Assembly (NCBI GenBank): GCA_027306505.1
Contig: DAHUZP010000074.1
Span: 1-60,737, forward strand
Direction: 5' to 3'
DNA from: Thermoplasmata archaeon
GTDB lineage: Archaea; Thermoplasmatota; Thermoplasmata; Lutacidiplasmatales; UBA184
Length of the DNA: 60,737 nt
Of this stretch, positions 49,512 to 57,507 are shown in pieces. Positions within the stretch are counted from its first letter, which is position 1. Every line of letters starts with the position of its first letter. A program made the translations under genes and the position numbers. The notes beneath the pieces were generated by a model. The model did no database searches. It was not told the origin of the DNA and was given only the letters and a program-made list of their open reading frames with translations.

Positions 49512-52500
49512 CTAGGCTTCGACTGCAGGCTCTCCGGCGGGCTCGGTCGGCGCTGGTGTGTCGGCCTTGGGTCCCGACTTGCCACGGGTCCCCCGCTTGG
49601 AGAGGTAGGCGACCACAAGCCCGGTCGCCAGGACTGCGATGATGATCCCTGCGATCAGGGCGTCACCTTCCGCGGCAGGCAGGCCGAGGACCTTTGCCGG
49701 TGGTGCCGGTGGTGCCGGAGGGGCTGGGCCGTTGTTCGCGGTCACGGTGATCTCCGCGGTCGCGCCCGCCGACACTCCGTTCAGGGTGGCATTCATCCAC
49801 AGCGTGCCGGTGGCCGCCTTGGACCCAGCGGTGAACGTCACTGCGGACCCAGAAGTGGAGCTCAAACTTCCCAGAGAGCCAGAGATCGCCCAAGCGTAGA
49901 TCACTCCCGAGGGGCATGCTCCCGCCGAGCACGAGACGCTGCCCGAAAACGTCGAGGTGGCCCCCACGCCGACCGTGGCGGAGTTGGGAGTCACCGTGGC
50001 CGAGGCGAGCGTCGGCACCGCAGTGGAGGAGATCGTGATGGTCACGGCGCTGGCTTCCTTGGTGACCGAGCCGAGCGTCCCATTCACATACAGGACCTCA
50101 GAGCCGGCCAAAGATCCCGCGGTGAATGTCACGGTGGCACCCGTGGGGGCGGCTAGAGTCCCAAGCGAGTTCCCAAGAGCCCACGCGTACGTGGTTCCTT
50201 GAGCGCAGCTCCCGCCCGAACAGGTGGGCGATGCCGAGAACGAACTCGAGCCACCGACCTGGATGGTCAGGGCGGAAGGGCTCACGGACACCGATGACAG
50301 TGCCGCAGTTGCGGTAACGGTGATCAGCACGGGGGCACTCTGGACGGTCACACTGTTCAAGGTCGCATTCACGAACACTGTGTCGCCTCCAGCCAGGCTA
50401 CCGGCGGTGAAGGTAACCGTGGTGGTCGTGGAGGAGCTGAGGGTCCCCATGTGGTTCGTCACCGACCAGGCGTAGGTGATCCCACCCGGGCAGGAGCTGG
50501 TGCAGGTGGGCGTGGCCGTGATCGTATCCGTCGCTCCGGTCATCACCGAACCCGTGGCAGCCACATCCGCGACCGAGGAGACTCTCGGTGGCGCCGCGCT
50601 GACGGTCAAGGTGGCGAGCGCCGTCGCATGTCCGGCAGCCGAATCATTCACCCAAAGCTCGACCGCATACGTCCCGGCAGCCGTGGGGCTGCACGCGAGA
50701 AGTACGGAGTCCGAGGTGATGCAGCCCGCCGGGAGTCCCGTGTAGGCGTAGGTGAAGGGTGACGTCCCGTGGTTGGTCGTTGCGGTGAGGAGCGTGGACG
50801 CTCCCACATCGAGCGCGCTCGGTTGAGCGGAGAGGGCCGCGCCAAGGGCTCCTGTTCCTGCGGTGAAGACGATGTTCACCGAAGCGGATGCGGCGTTCAC
50901 TGTGATCGTTCCCGAGCTTGGGGCGGAGGAGTAGCTGGCCACGGGGGCGACCGAGTAACCGTAGGTGCCGTTCATCTCACTGAATCCCAAGGACGTGGAC
51001 GTCGCGCTGCTCTGCGCTCCTCCGACCGTCACGGACCAGCTCGTGCTCGCCGGAAGACCGCTCTCTGTGAAGGTGAGCGGGAAATTCTCCTGGGAGGTCG
51101 GAGTTGGAACGACGATCGTGTTGCTCTGCATGGTAACACCACCGGTGCGCGCCAATGCACGTCCCTCCAGCGTCGCCCCCGTGTCAAGGGAAATCGAGGC
51201 CATCGCCATGATGGTTCCCTGGAAGACCGAGGTCGTGCCGAGCGTGGCAGAGCTCCCAACCTGCCAATAGATGTTCGCGGCCCGCGCGCCGTTCGCCAGG
51301 ATGACCTGTCGACCGGAGGTCGTGGTGAGCGTGGAGGCGACCTCGAAGACGAAGATGGACTGCGAGTTGCCCTGTCCGTTCAGCGTGAGGTCTCCCGAGG
51401 AGATCGCCACCGAAGAGGTCGACTTGTAGAGACCGGGGGTGAGCGTTTGCCCACCAATGTTGCCGGCGATGCTGACCGCGCAGTTGGACCGGGCCGAAGC
51501 GTTATTGTAGGCCGCGGTCAGGTTACCTTCCGCGATCCCGGCAGCAGCGTTCCCAGCGTTGATACTACCTGAGACCGTCCCTGGGGGGAAACCTGTAACC
51601 GAGCTACCCGGGAAAAGCCCGAGGTTTCCCGTCAGGGCCGTCGCTCCTGTGCTCGTCACGGTGGAGTAGGCAAGAACGGCGTAGCTGGAGCTCGTTCCAA
51701 GGGGAACGGGCAACTGTCCGCACACGGGAACCGGGACGGTGATGGTGCTCGAGGCGAGAGAGACCGCCCCCGTCATTGCGAGAGCGCGCCCGATCAGGGT
51801 CGATCCCGTGGAAAGGGTGATGGAGGTGTAGGCCAGGATCGTCCCGTTGAATTTCGAATACGACCCGAGAGTGGCGGAGCTGCCCACCTGCCAATAGATG
51901 TTCGTCGCCTGGGCCCCGTTCGTGAGGACAACGCCGAGCCCGGTGGATGTGGTGAGGGTGGTCGCCATCTGGAAGATGAAGATGGCGGAGAGGTTTCCCT
52001 GACCGTTCAAGGTCAACGTGCCGGACGAGATCGCCAGGGAGGACGTCGACTTGTAGAGCCCCGGAGTCAAGGTGTCGCCACCAAGGTTGCCAGAGATGCT
52101 CACCGGGCAGTTCGAGCGGCCCGCGGCGAGGTTGTAGGCCGTCGTCAGGTTGCTCTCAGCAATGGCTGCGGCGGGGTTTCCCGCGTTGGTCGTCCCCGTC
52201 ACGGTCCCAGGTGGGAATCCGGAGATGGCCGTTCCTGGGCTCACCCCGAGATTGCCCGTCAAGGCGCTCGGACCGGTGTTTGTGACGGTCGTGGCCGCGA
52301 GCGCCGCGTAGGAGGCGCTGGTGTTGAGAGGGATCGGGGCCTCCCCACACGCCACAGACGAAATTCCGACGGCGCCCGTATTCAATCCAGCACTACGAGT
52401 GCCAGAGGCGTTCAGTGGCGCGATACCCGGCGAACTCGCAGTGGCGAGCCCGGAGATCAACATCGAGAGGGTGACGATTGCGGCGAGTGTGACGATTCCG

Positions 52501-52523
52501 GCGTGCTTGTTTGGAACGGGCAT
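49512..52523 (-). CDS. Large surface protein with two DUF3494 (ice-binding-like) domains and Ig-like repeats
   Basis: 1003 residues. Signal peptide 8-30 (IVTLAAIVTLSMLISGLATA); two DUF3494 domains (about 60-262 and 263-480), each with the family pattern LTGNLGxxPGTxxxGFPPGT, LTPGLYKSTSS, LTLNGQGN, IFxFxxATTLTT, NIYWQVGSSATLG and GTIxAxxSIxLxTGxTLxGRALA; a surface motif (FTESGLPASTSWSVTVGG, about 487-504) shared with Thermoplasmata exported proteins; four to five Ig-like/PKD-like beta repeats to about 925; a Pro linker and a C-terminal TM (ALIAGIIIAVLATGLVVAYL) with a short basic/Pro tail. DUF3494 folds as a beta-solenoid that binds ice in psychrophiles; in other hosts it is thought to be an adhesin. 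An operator-like 16-mer lies at 52586-52601. Confidence 0.88.
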   Translation of the reverse strand: MPVPNKHAGIVTLAAIVTLSMLISGLATASSPGIAPLNASGTRSAGLNTGAVGISSVACGEAPIPLNTSASYAALAATTVTNTGPSALTGNLGVSPGTAISGFPPGTVTGTTNAGNPAAAIAESNLTTAYNLAAGRSNCPVSISGNLGGDTLTPGLYKSTSSLAISSGTLTLNGQGNLSAIFIFQMATTLTTSTGLGVVLTNGAQATNIYWQVGSSATLGSYSKFNGTILAYTSITLSTGSTLIGRALAMTGAVSLASSTITVPVPVCGQLPVPLGTSSSYAVLAYSTVTSTGATALTGNLGLFPGSSVTGFPPGTVSGSINAGNAAAGIAEGNLTAAYNNASARSNCAVSIAGNIGGQTLTPGLYKSTSSVAISSGDLTLNGQGNSQSIFVFEVASTLTTTSGRQVILANGARAANIYWQVGSSATLGTTSVFQGTIMAMASISLDTGATLEGRALARTGGVTMQSNTIVVPTPTSQENFPLTFTESGLPASTSWSVTVGGAQSSATSTSLGFSEMNGTYGYSVAPVASYSSAPSSGTITVNAASASVNIVFTAGTGALGAALSAQPSALDVGASTLLTATTNHGTSPFTYAYTGLPAGCITSDSVLLACSPTAAGTYAVELWVNDSAAGHATALATLTVSAAPPRVSSVADVAATGSVMTGATDTITATPTCTSSCPGGITYAWSVTNHMGTLSSSTTTTVTFTAGSLAGGDTVFVNATLNSVTVQSAPVLITVTATAALSSVSVSPSALTIQVGGSSSFSASPTCSGGSCAQGTTYAWALGNSLGTLAAPTGATVTFTAGSLAGSEVLYVNGTLGSVTKEASAVTITISSTAVPTLASATVTPNSATVGVGATSTFSGSVSCSAGACPSGVIYAWAISGSLGSLSSTSGSAVTFTAGSKAATGTLWMNATLNGVSAGATAEITVTANNGPAPPAPPAPPAKVLGLPAAEGDALIAGIIIAVLATGLVVAYLSKRGTRGKSGPKADTPAPTEPAGEPAVEA

Positions 52524-52930
52524 GTGCTCAATCCTTTGGTCCTTGAACCATGATTCCGAATTGGGGCCGGACTCTTAGATGGTCCCTTGATTCAGGTTGA
52601 GGAGCGAACGAGTCTGTGGTTGCATCGCGAGGACAGGCCGCTGAGCGGGGTGGATTGAGCTTGGAGCGCCGAGAGCATGGAGCCTCTAGCCCCCGGGCGA
52701 ACGTAACCTGCTGTGCGTGGCGAGCCTCTTTCGCCGTTCCCTGCCACAGCATCGAGTGTGATTCATCGACGTTTCGATTCCGATGCCCACTACAGGAGCA
52801 AGCTGTGTTGTCCAGGCCCGGGGCGTCGGCAAGACCTCTGTGGTCCCTGAGCTGGGAACGCTTGCTGCTAAGCGGCGACACCTGCCCCTCACCCCGCAGA
52901 GAGGTTGCGAGGGTCGCGGTCGTACTCTGG
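52524..52930. other. Upstream region of the DUF3494 surface gene
   Basis: 407 bases without a gene. It holds the CTCAA/TTGAG-type site (52586-52601), a TATA-like ATCTAAGAG next to it (52572-52580), and a long leader before ATG 52523. The far part (52620-52930) has no recognisable feature. Confidence 0.5.
52586..52601 (-). promoter_or_regulatory. Operator-like site A (CTCAA-CCTGAA-TCAAG)
   Basis: Minus-strand 16-mer 63 nt before ATG 52523, directly followed by GGGACC and the TATA-like ATCTAAG. Shares TTCAGG-TTGAGG (plus strand) with the other sites; right half imperfect. Confidence 0.5.
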
Positions 52931-53617
52931 TCAGCTCTTCGCGGATCTCAAGCGGACCTGGGCCTGCTCGATCATGTGGGAGAACTCGTTCGGACGAGGT
53001 AGTCCCCGCCAATCATCGTTACCGAGGCCACCCGGGGCGCTGCCTTCCGCGCTCACGCGGAGCGTCCCATAGCCCAAGAGACGCTGACCGATGGTCTGGT
53101 GCATGTCCACGCCTCGAATCTGGTTGAGTTGGATCTCGTCGTAGTCCTTGGAGAGAATCCCCTTGCCGCGTATGATGCGATTGCTCGTCAGCACGTACAC
53201 CGTGCGAATGTATCGGAGGAAATGGACCAAGAGGAAGACCACGGCGATGATGAGCAAGAACAATCCTAAGATCACGGGGACCGAATTAGATGACATCCCG
53301 CTCCCATATCCTGGGAAAGAGGGCGATCCAAGCCCGCTGAGCGGCGAGCCTGACACGTTGCTCCAGACCCAGAGGTTGAAAGATCCGACGGCCAGCATGA
53401 GCAGCACGGGGGTCACTAAGAAGAACCACTTGGTGGCACGGCTCTCATAGAGCAGGTTCTCCCCTTCCACCAGGAACCCCTTCCTCAACATGGCCGAATA
53501 TCTCCGAGGGGCGTTGGTGGGGCCCCTTCGATCTGGGGAGATGGTCGGAATGGTCGCAACTGGCGGGACGACGACAGCGGGTTTCACCAACGCTGGGGCG
53601 GCGTTCGCAGGATCCAT
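52931..53617 (-). CDS. bPH2 (DUF304) domain membrane protein
   Basis: 228 residues from ATG 53617 (open frame to 53773). A Pro-rich cytoplasmic N-terminus is followed by two TM helices, KWFFLVTPVLLMLAVGSFNL and VILGLFLLIIAVVFLLVHFL, and then the bacterial-type PH domain: TVYVLTSNRIIRGKGILSKD, YDEIQLNQIRGVDM, GYGTLRVSAEG. Members sit in the membrane with the PH domain inside; function unclear. The 18-bp palindrome at 53686-53703 lies about 70 nt upstream of ATG 53617, which is a reason to prefer that start. Confidence 0.75.
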   Translation of the reverse strand: MDPANAAPALVKPAVVVPPVATIPTISPDRRGPTNAPRRYSAMLRKGFLVEGENLLYESRATKWFFLVTPVLLMLAVGSFNLWVWSNVSGSPLSGLGSPSFPGYGSGMSSNSVPVILGLFLLIIAVVFLLVHFLRYIRTVYVLTSNRIIRGKGILSKDYDEIQLNQIRGVDMHQTIGQRLLGYGTLRVSAEGSAPGGLGNDDWRGLPRPNEFSHMIEQAQVRLRSAKS

Positions 53618-53685
53618 CGGGGACCAGTCGGAGGATCCCAAGGCTGTCTTGAGGGGCCGATGGGGGGATGCCGAGGTGAGCCACT

Positions 53686-53703
53686 CCTCAACCCAAGTTG
53701 AGG
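53686..53703 (-). promoter_or_regulatory. Operator-like site B (CCTCAAC-N4-GTTGAGG)
   Basis: Perfect 7-bp arms CCTCAAC/GTTGAGG separated by CCAA, 70 nt before ATG 53617 of the PH-domain gene. Confidence 0.6.
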
Positions 53704-53901
53704 CCCGAAGGAATTTTCCCTCCTCCGGAGGGAGACTGACCGACGGCCCAGCTGCGGAAAGCTGAGAACGCACGCCTTGGGCGTCCTGCTGTAAAGCGGA
53801 GGAACGCGAGGGAACTCGCGAGGCGGCCTTCCAGAAACCGCGGTGGCAATCGGAGACGTCCGGACGGCAGCCAGGAGTGCTGCCGTCCGGTGGTTCACAC
53901 G

Positions 53902-54210
53902 TCAGGCGGCAGGCGGGCTCGGTTCGAGCTGGCCTGGCGACTTCGGCGCCTCGGGCGCTGGAGGCGGCGTGGGCTTCTCGTGGCCCTCGATCGTCTCGGC
54001 AGCTCCCAGGACTGCGGCTCCCACGGCTTTGGTGGCGTCGACGACGAGGGCGGCCCCTTCGATCGTGACCTTCGCCACATCGTGGCCGACGGTCTCAGCG
54101 GTCGCTACCGTGGCTTTCGCGCCACTCAGGATGATGTCACCGATCTCGATCGGCACCTGGGCGACCTTTTCGACGACGGTCTTTGGCTCCTCTACGGGTT
54201 CAGCTTGCAT
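53902..54210 (-). CDS. Small Ala/Val-rich helical protein
   Basis: 102 residues from ATG 54210. An acidic start (MQAEPVEEPKTVVEKVAQVP) leads into an amphipathic Ala/Gly/Val helix (ILSGAKATVATAETVGHDVA, VVDATKAVGAAVLGAAETIE) and a Pro-rich tail (KPTPPPAPEAPKSPGQLEP). Resembles phasin- or stress-type helical surfactant proteins in composition only. The longer frame up to 54360 gives an unlike, low-quality N-terminus. No operator-like site was seen upstream of it. Confidence 0.45.
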   Translation of the reverse strand: MQAEPVEEPKTVVEKVAQVPIEIGDIILSGAKATVATAETVGHDVAKVTIEGAALVVDATKAVGAAVLGAAETIEGHEKPTPPPAPEAPKSPGQLEPSPPAA

Positions 54211-54395
54211 GTTTTCAACACCCTCTCGTTCGACAGGGCCGAGACCCCCGTCTTGGATAACCCGACCGTTGAATCCATTAGAGGAAGCGACGGCGACCGC
54301 CGATCTCCTAACCATCAGGAGCGCGCTCGATCGATGGCTCGCCGGTGCGGGCACAGCCACCGGGGGTCGAATGTTCGATGGGTTGCTCCTGATTA

Positions 54396-54629
54396 CTAGA
54401 CAACGCCACCACCTTCGTTCGCCATGGCTTCGGCTCGGCCATAGTCGTCGAGGGGCTTCGCAGGGAGAACCGTTGTTTCAATGGAAGTGTCCACGACGCT
54501 GGTGCTGAGACGAAATTTCTTCTTCGGTTCCGCGTTCAGCTCGATCTCCCTTTCGTAGGCGACCAGCATGGCGACCTCGACTGCGGCCTCGACCCAGGGT
54601 CCGGGACCCTCCGGGTTCCCTTCTCCCAT
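54396..54629 (-). CDS. Small orphan protein
   Basis: 77 residues from ATG 54629. A helix (PWVEAAVEVAMLVAYEREIE) is followed by strands (KKKFRLSTSVVDTSIETTVL) and an acidic tail. No TM or Cys. Site C of the shared operator lies 59 nt upstream (54688-54703), which supports it as a real regulated gene. Confidence 0.45.
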   Translation of the reverse strand: MGEGNPEGPGPWVEAAVEVAMLVAYEREIELNAEPKKKFRLSTSVVDTSIETTVLPAKPLDDYGRAEAMANEGGGVV

Positions 54630-54687
54630 TCAGGACCTCTCGCTCCCCTGGGACGGGTTGGACCGTAGGCCGTGGGTCATGATGTCC

Positions 54688-54703
54688 CGTCGTTCAGCTT
54701 GAG
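54688..54703 (-). promoter_or_regulatory. Operator-like site C (half-site TTGAGG with TTCAGC)
   Basis: TTCAGC-TTGAGG on the plus strand matches sites A and D over the inner 11 nt; the outer half is lost. Located 59 nt before ATG 54629. Confidence 0.35.
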
Positions 54704-54792
54704 GAGATGGGCGAACACTGTCGGGAGCGCTGACCACAAGGTCTCCAGGCCTTCGTAATAGGGAACGAGACCGGTTGCTTACAATTCGAGGC

Positions 54793-54837
54793 GGGGGGGT
54801 GGGGTTTGGGAGGGGGGGCTTCTGGTCCCCCCCCTCC
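54793..54837. repeat. G-run cluster with 11-bp GC hairpin
   Basis: G-runs of 7, 4, 3 and 7 (54793-54818) form a textbook quadruplex pattern. The last two runs also pair with the C-run after it: GGGAGGGGGGG (54808-54818), loop of 8, CCCCCCCTCCC (54827-54837). It lies 20 nt after the stop of the small repeat protein (minus strand), so a terminator role is possible. Confidence 0.6.
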
Positions 54838-54857
54838 CCGGGACCGTACGGCACCCT

Positions 54858-55049
54858 TCAGCGTGAGGTGGAGTTGGCTCCCCGCTTCGCCATGAACGTG
54901 ACTCGAGTGCGTCGCGGCGACGCCTTTCCTTCCAGGAACGAGACGCGTTTCTTCCCATCCGAGTTCGGCGCGCTGAACTTGACCCGTGTTCGCCGTGGCA
55001 TCTTCTTTCCTTCCAGGAACGAGATCTTCTCTCTCCTCTTGGTCTGCAT
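54858..55049 (-). CDS. Small basic protein made of two ~20-residue repeats
   Basis: 63 residues from ATG 55049. Residues 8-28 (KISFLEGKKMPRRTRVKFSA) and 34-54 (RVSFLEGKASPRRTRVTFMA) repeat the unit [KR]-x-SFLEGK-x-x-PRRTRV-x-F. The protein is strongly basic with alternating strands, suggesting a tiny beta protein that binds nucleic acid or polyanions. The palindrome at 55085-55100 and a TATA-like CCTTTACC (55074-55081) lie directly upstream. Not assigned to a family; the internal repeat and upstream site argue for a real gene. Confidence 0.6.
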   Translation of the reverse strand: MQTKRREKISFLEGKKMPRRTRVKFSAPNSDGKKRVSFLEGKASPRRTRVTFMAKRGANSTSR

Positions 55050-55084
55050 GGGGAGGAGATTCCCGAGCCGCAGGTAAAGGCGCC

Positions 55085-55100
55085 CTCAATTCAACTTGAG
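55085..55100 (-). promoter_or_regulatory. Operator-like site D (CTCAA-N6-TTGAG)
   Basis: Perfect 5-bp arms, 36 nt before ATG 55049. On the minus strand it runs straight into GGGCGCC-TTTACC, i.e. a BRE/TATA-like pair, the same order as at site E. Confidence 0.65.
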
Positions 55101-55197
55101 CCATCTGGACTTCTCGGCACTCGATGGGGTCCCGAGTCTACGAACTGGGAGGGACGCGAGTTCGTGCGCACCCGCTCCCCTCGGCTAGCTGACTCTC

Positions 55198-56151
55198 TCA
55201 GACGCCGAGAGGCGGGGAGGCTGGCGACTCGTTGGAGGCCGAGGAGGGCAGGGCCGGCTTCTCCAGGGCCTTTGTCGGCGGGAATGGAGGTTCCCGATGA
55301 CGAGACCTCATCCAAGTCCTCTCGGGGAGGAGGTGCGCGAGGGCTCGCGGGGGGATCGACTTCTGAACGTAGCTGCTCCCGAAGACCAAGGCAGGGGCCA
55401 CCAGAGCCAACACCGGGACGGTCAGAACGGGGTACTGCCATCCCCCCACGGGAAAGAAGAAGGCGACGAACGGATCGATCAGGACCAACAGTAACAGCGC
55501 GTAAGCGACTCCCCCTCCAACCAGTCGCGGTTCCCGGTAGCGGCGGCCGCAGAGCTCCAATCCGATCACAATGCCTAACCCCCCACACCACGCGAGCCAG
55601 AACGCGGAGATCACGGAGTAGACCGTGAGGGGCGGTGCCGCGTCGAGGCAAGTGTACGCTAGGCTCGGAGTCGCTTGGACGCACTGGACCACGGAGGGGC
55701 TGGTGGCTAGGGTGATCCCCAATGAGACGATGAGCAGAAGGAATCCGGCAGTTCCTACCAGGCAGAGGAAGGACGCGGCCAGGAACGAACGGTCATACTT
55801 TCGAAGTGCACGGAAGGCCCACTGATAGAAGATCAGCGACACTGCCAGGAAGAGGGCGCCAACAAGGGCGAAGAGACTGGTGAAAGAAACGAGCGCAGGG
55901 TCGACGCCCGCCAGTCCGACCGCGGAGTAGATCCCCAGGAGGTCCCAGGAGATCGGGAGGACCAGCCCGATAACCCCTCCAACGAGACCGAAGACCGCTC
56001 CGTTCCTGAAGTGACGGAGCTCCCGGGCTTCTCCCTCGGTCGCGAGGGGGCGGGGGACGAGAGCGCGGCCGAGCGATTCGCCAAGGAGGTCGGCCTGCCG
56101 GTAGTCTGACCCCACCGGCCCTCGGAAATCGAGAGGATGTAAGACCGCCAT
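55198..56151 (-). CDS. Multi-pass membrane protein of unknown function
   Basis: 317 residues, about seven TM segments (FGLVGGVIGLVLPISWDLLG, LFALVGALFLAVSLIFYQWA, AASFLCLVGTAGFLLLIVSL, VYSVISAFWLAWCGGLGIVI, GGGVAYALLLLVLIDPFVAF, TVPVLALVAPALVFGSSYV). The cytoplasmic N-terminus has GEARELRHFRNGAV, and the tail is basic/Pro-rich. Pattern similar to archaeal DUF973-type proteins, not certain. It begins 3 bp after the single-domain DUF3494 gene stop, so both are one operon. Confidence 0.55.
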   Translation of the reverse strand: MAVLHPLDFRGPVGSDYRQADLLGESLGRALVPRPLATEGEARELRHFRNGAVFGLVGGVIGLVLPISWDLLGIYSAVGLAGVDPALVSFTSLFALVGALFLAVSLIFYQWAFRALRKYDRSFLAASFLCLVGTAGFLLLIVSLGITLATSPSVVQCVQATPSLAYTCLDAAPPLTVYSVISAFWLAWCGGLGIVIGLELCGRRYREPRLVGGGVAYALLLLVLIDPFVAFFFPVGGWQYPVLTVPVLALVAPALVFGSSYVQKSIPPRALAHLLPERTWMRSRHREPPFPPTKALEKPALPSSASNESPASPPLGV

Positions 56152-56154
56152 GCC

Positions 56155-56928
56155 TTACGGCATCGTGATCGGGCTAGACTGCATCGAGATGGCACCCGTC
56201 TTCGCGAGCGCGCGGCCATCGAGGGTCGCCCCCGTATCGAGCGTGATCGAGGCGTACGCCATTATGGTCCCGGAAACCTGGCAGGTGGTCCCGAGCGTGG
56301 CGGAACTGCTGACCTGCCAGAAGACGTTGGCGGCTTGGGTTCCGTTCGTCAGCACGACCTGGAGCCCCGAGGTGACCGTGAGGGTCGAGGCAATCTGGAA
56401 GATGAAGACAGCCGCGGCGTTCCCTTGGCCGTTCAAGGTGAGGTAGCCCGAGGAGATGGCTAGGGAGGAACTCGAGACGTACAACCCTGGGGTCAGTGTC
56501 AGACCCCCGATGTTCCCCGCAACGGTTCCTGCACAATTGGAGCGACCAGAGGCGTTCGCATACGCCGTGGTGAGATCTGCTTGGGCCGTCGCCGAGGCGG
56601 AGTTGTTGAGATTCTCGGTTCCGGAAAAGGTCCCCGGCGGGAACCCGGTGACACTCGTTCCGGGGCTAAGTCCGAGATCTCCGGTCACCGCCGTCGGTCC
56701 GGTATTGGTCACGGTAGAGTACCCCAGGACCGCATAGTTCGCGCTCGATCCGAGAGGAACCGCTACCTGGGCGCATGTGGCCGCGGTCGAACTTCCTGGC
56801 GGGTTACTTCCACCCCCACCAGTTCCCCCCCCGGCAGATCCCATACCATCGACTACGATCCACCAACCGGCCAGCGCGACGAGCGCCACCACGGCGAGGG
56901 CGCCAGCAAGGACCCACATCCTCTTCAT
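56155..56928 (-). CDS. Single-domain DUF3494 (ice-binding-like) membrane-anchored protein
   Basis: 257 residues. N-terminal TM anchor (MWVLAGALAVVALVALAGWW), Gly-rich linker, then one complete DUF3494 domain (about 55-255): AVTGDLGLSPGTSVTGFPPG, GNIGGLTLTPGLYVSSSSLA, LTLNGQGNAAAVFIFQIAST, ANVFWQVSSSATLG and GTIMAYASITLDTGATLDGR. It is closely similar in pattern to the two domains of the 49.5-52.5 kb protein, so they probably arose by duplication. ATG 56928 is fixed by a strong Shine-Dalgarno AGGAGGT (56936-56942, minus). Co-transcribed with the membrane protein downstream. Confidence 0.88.
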   Translation of the reverse strand: MKRMWVLAGALAVVALVALAGWWIVVDGMGSAGGGTGGGGSNPPGSSTAATCAQVAVPLGSSANYAVLGYSTVTNTGPTAVTGDLGLSPGTSVTGFPPGTFSGTENLNNSASATAQADLTTAYANASGRSNCAGTVAGNIGGLTLTPGLYVSSSSLAISSGYLTLNGQGNAAAVFIFQIASTLTVTSGLQVVLTNGTQAANVFWQVSSSATLGTTCQVSGTIMAYASITLDTGATLDGRALAKTGAISMQSSPITMP

Positions 56929-56935
56929 GTTTGAA

Positions 56936-56942
56936 ACCTCCT
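56936..56942 (-). promoter_or_regulatory. Shine-Dalgarno AGGAGGT
   Basis: Perfect anti-16S match 7 nt before ATG 56928. It contrasts with the leaderless core genes and implies a leadered transcript here. Confidence 0.7.
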
Positions 56943-56960
56943 GAAATCTTCTCTCGGCGT

Positions 56961-57386
56961 TCAGTCAAAGTGCCGGTGCACGGCAAGGAGGTAGACGAAG
57001 AGAATCCCGGCCAGGATGATGCCGAGAGTCCCCCCGGAAAAGAGCTCGAACACCAAGAGGGCGAAACTCACGATGACCGCGAGGACCAGGGCCCACAGAC
57101 GCTGGTCCCAGAGTCCGACCGCCGAACCGAGAAGCACGGCACCGAACACCGTAATGATCGCCCCGCCGGTGATCTGACCGTACGTCGCTGCGACCCCGCC
57201 GGTGGACGTCCCGACATTGAGGAAGGCGTCGTTCAAGAGGAGCACCAGGAGTCCGTCCAGTAGGATGACAAACCCAACGATGCCTACGAGGATCGAAATG
57301 ATCGCCACTCCCAAAGGAAGGCGTCCGACATAGCCGTAGCCCCCCGAGTTGTTGCGTGTGGTCTGCGTCGTGGTTACGGTGGACAT
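56961..57386 (-). CDS. Four-TM membrane protein
   Basis: 141 residues from ATG 57386. Four TM segments (LGVAIISILVGIVGFVILLD, ITGGAIITVFGAVLLGSAVG, LWALVLAVIVSFALLVFELF, LGIILAGILFVYLLAVH) after a Thr/Asn-rich N-terminus. Unknown family. Site E and a TATA-like CCTATCTACC (57418-57427) lie upstream, which fits this start rather than the frame to 57551. Confidence 0.6.
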   Translation of the reverse strand: MSTVTTTQTTRNNSGGYGYVGRLPLGVAIISILVGIVGFVILLDGLLVLLLNDAFLNVGTSTGGVAATYGQITGGAIITVFGAVLLGSAVGLWDQRLWALVLAVIVSFALLVFELFSGGTLGIILAGILFVYLLAVHRHFD

Positions 57387-57434
57387 GAGCTTGCCTCTGG
57401 AGGCTTCCAGTTCGGTTCGGTAGATAGGCGCCCC

Positions 57435-57450
57435 CTTTACTGGAGTTGAG
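57435..57450 (-). promoter_or_regulatory. Operator-like site E (CTCAA-CTCCAG-TAAAG)
   Basis: 49 nt before ATG 57386 and followed by GGGGGCGCC-TATCTACC. One arm perfect, the other 3 of 5. Confidence 0.45.
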
Positions 57451-57507
57451 GAATGGGACCCGCCACGGTCGAAGACGACCTGCCCGGGCGGAGGGTCGTC
57501 AGCGTCG

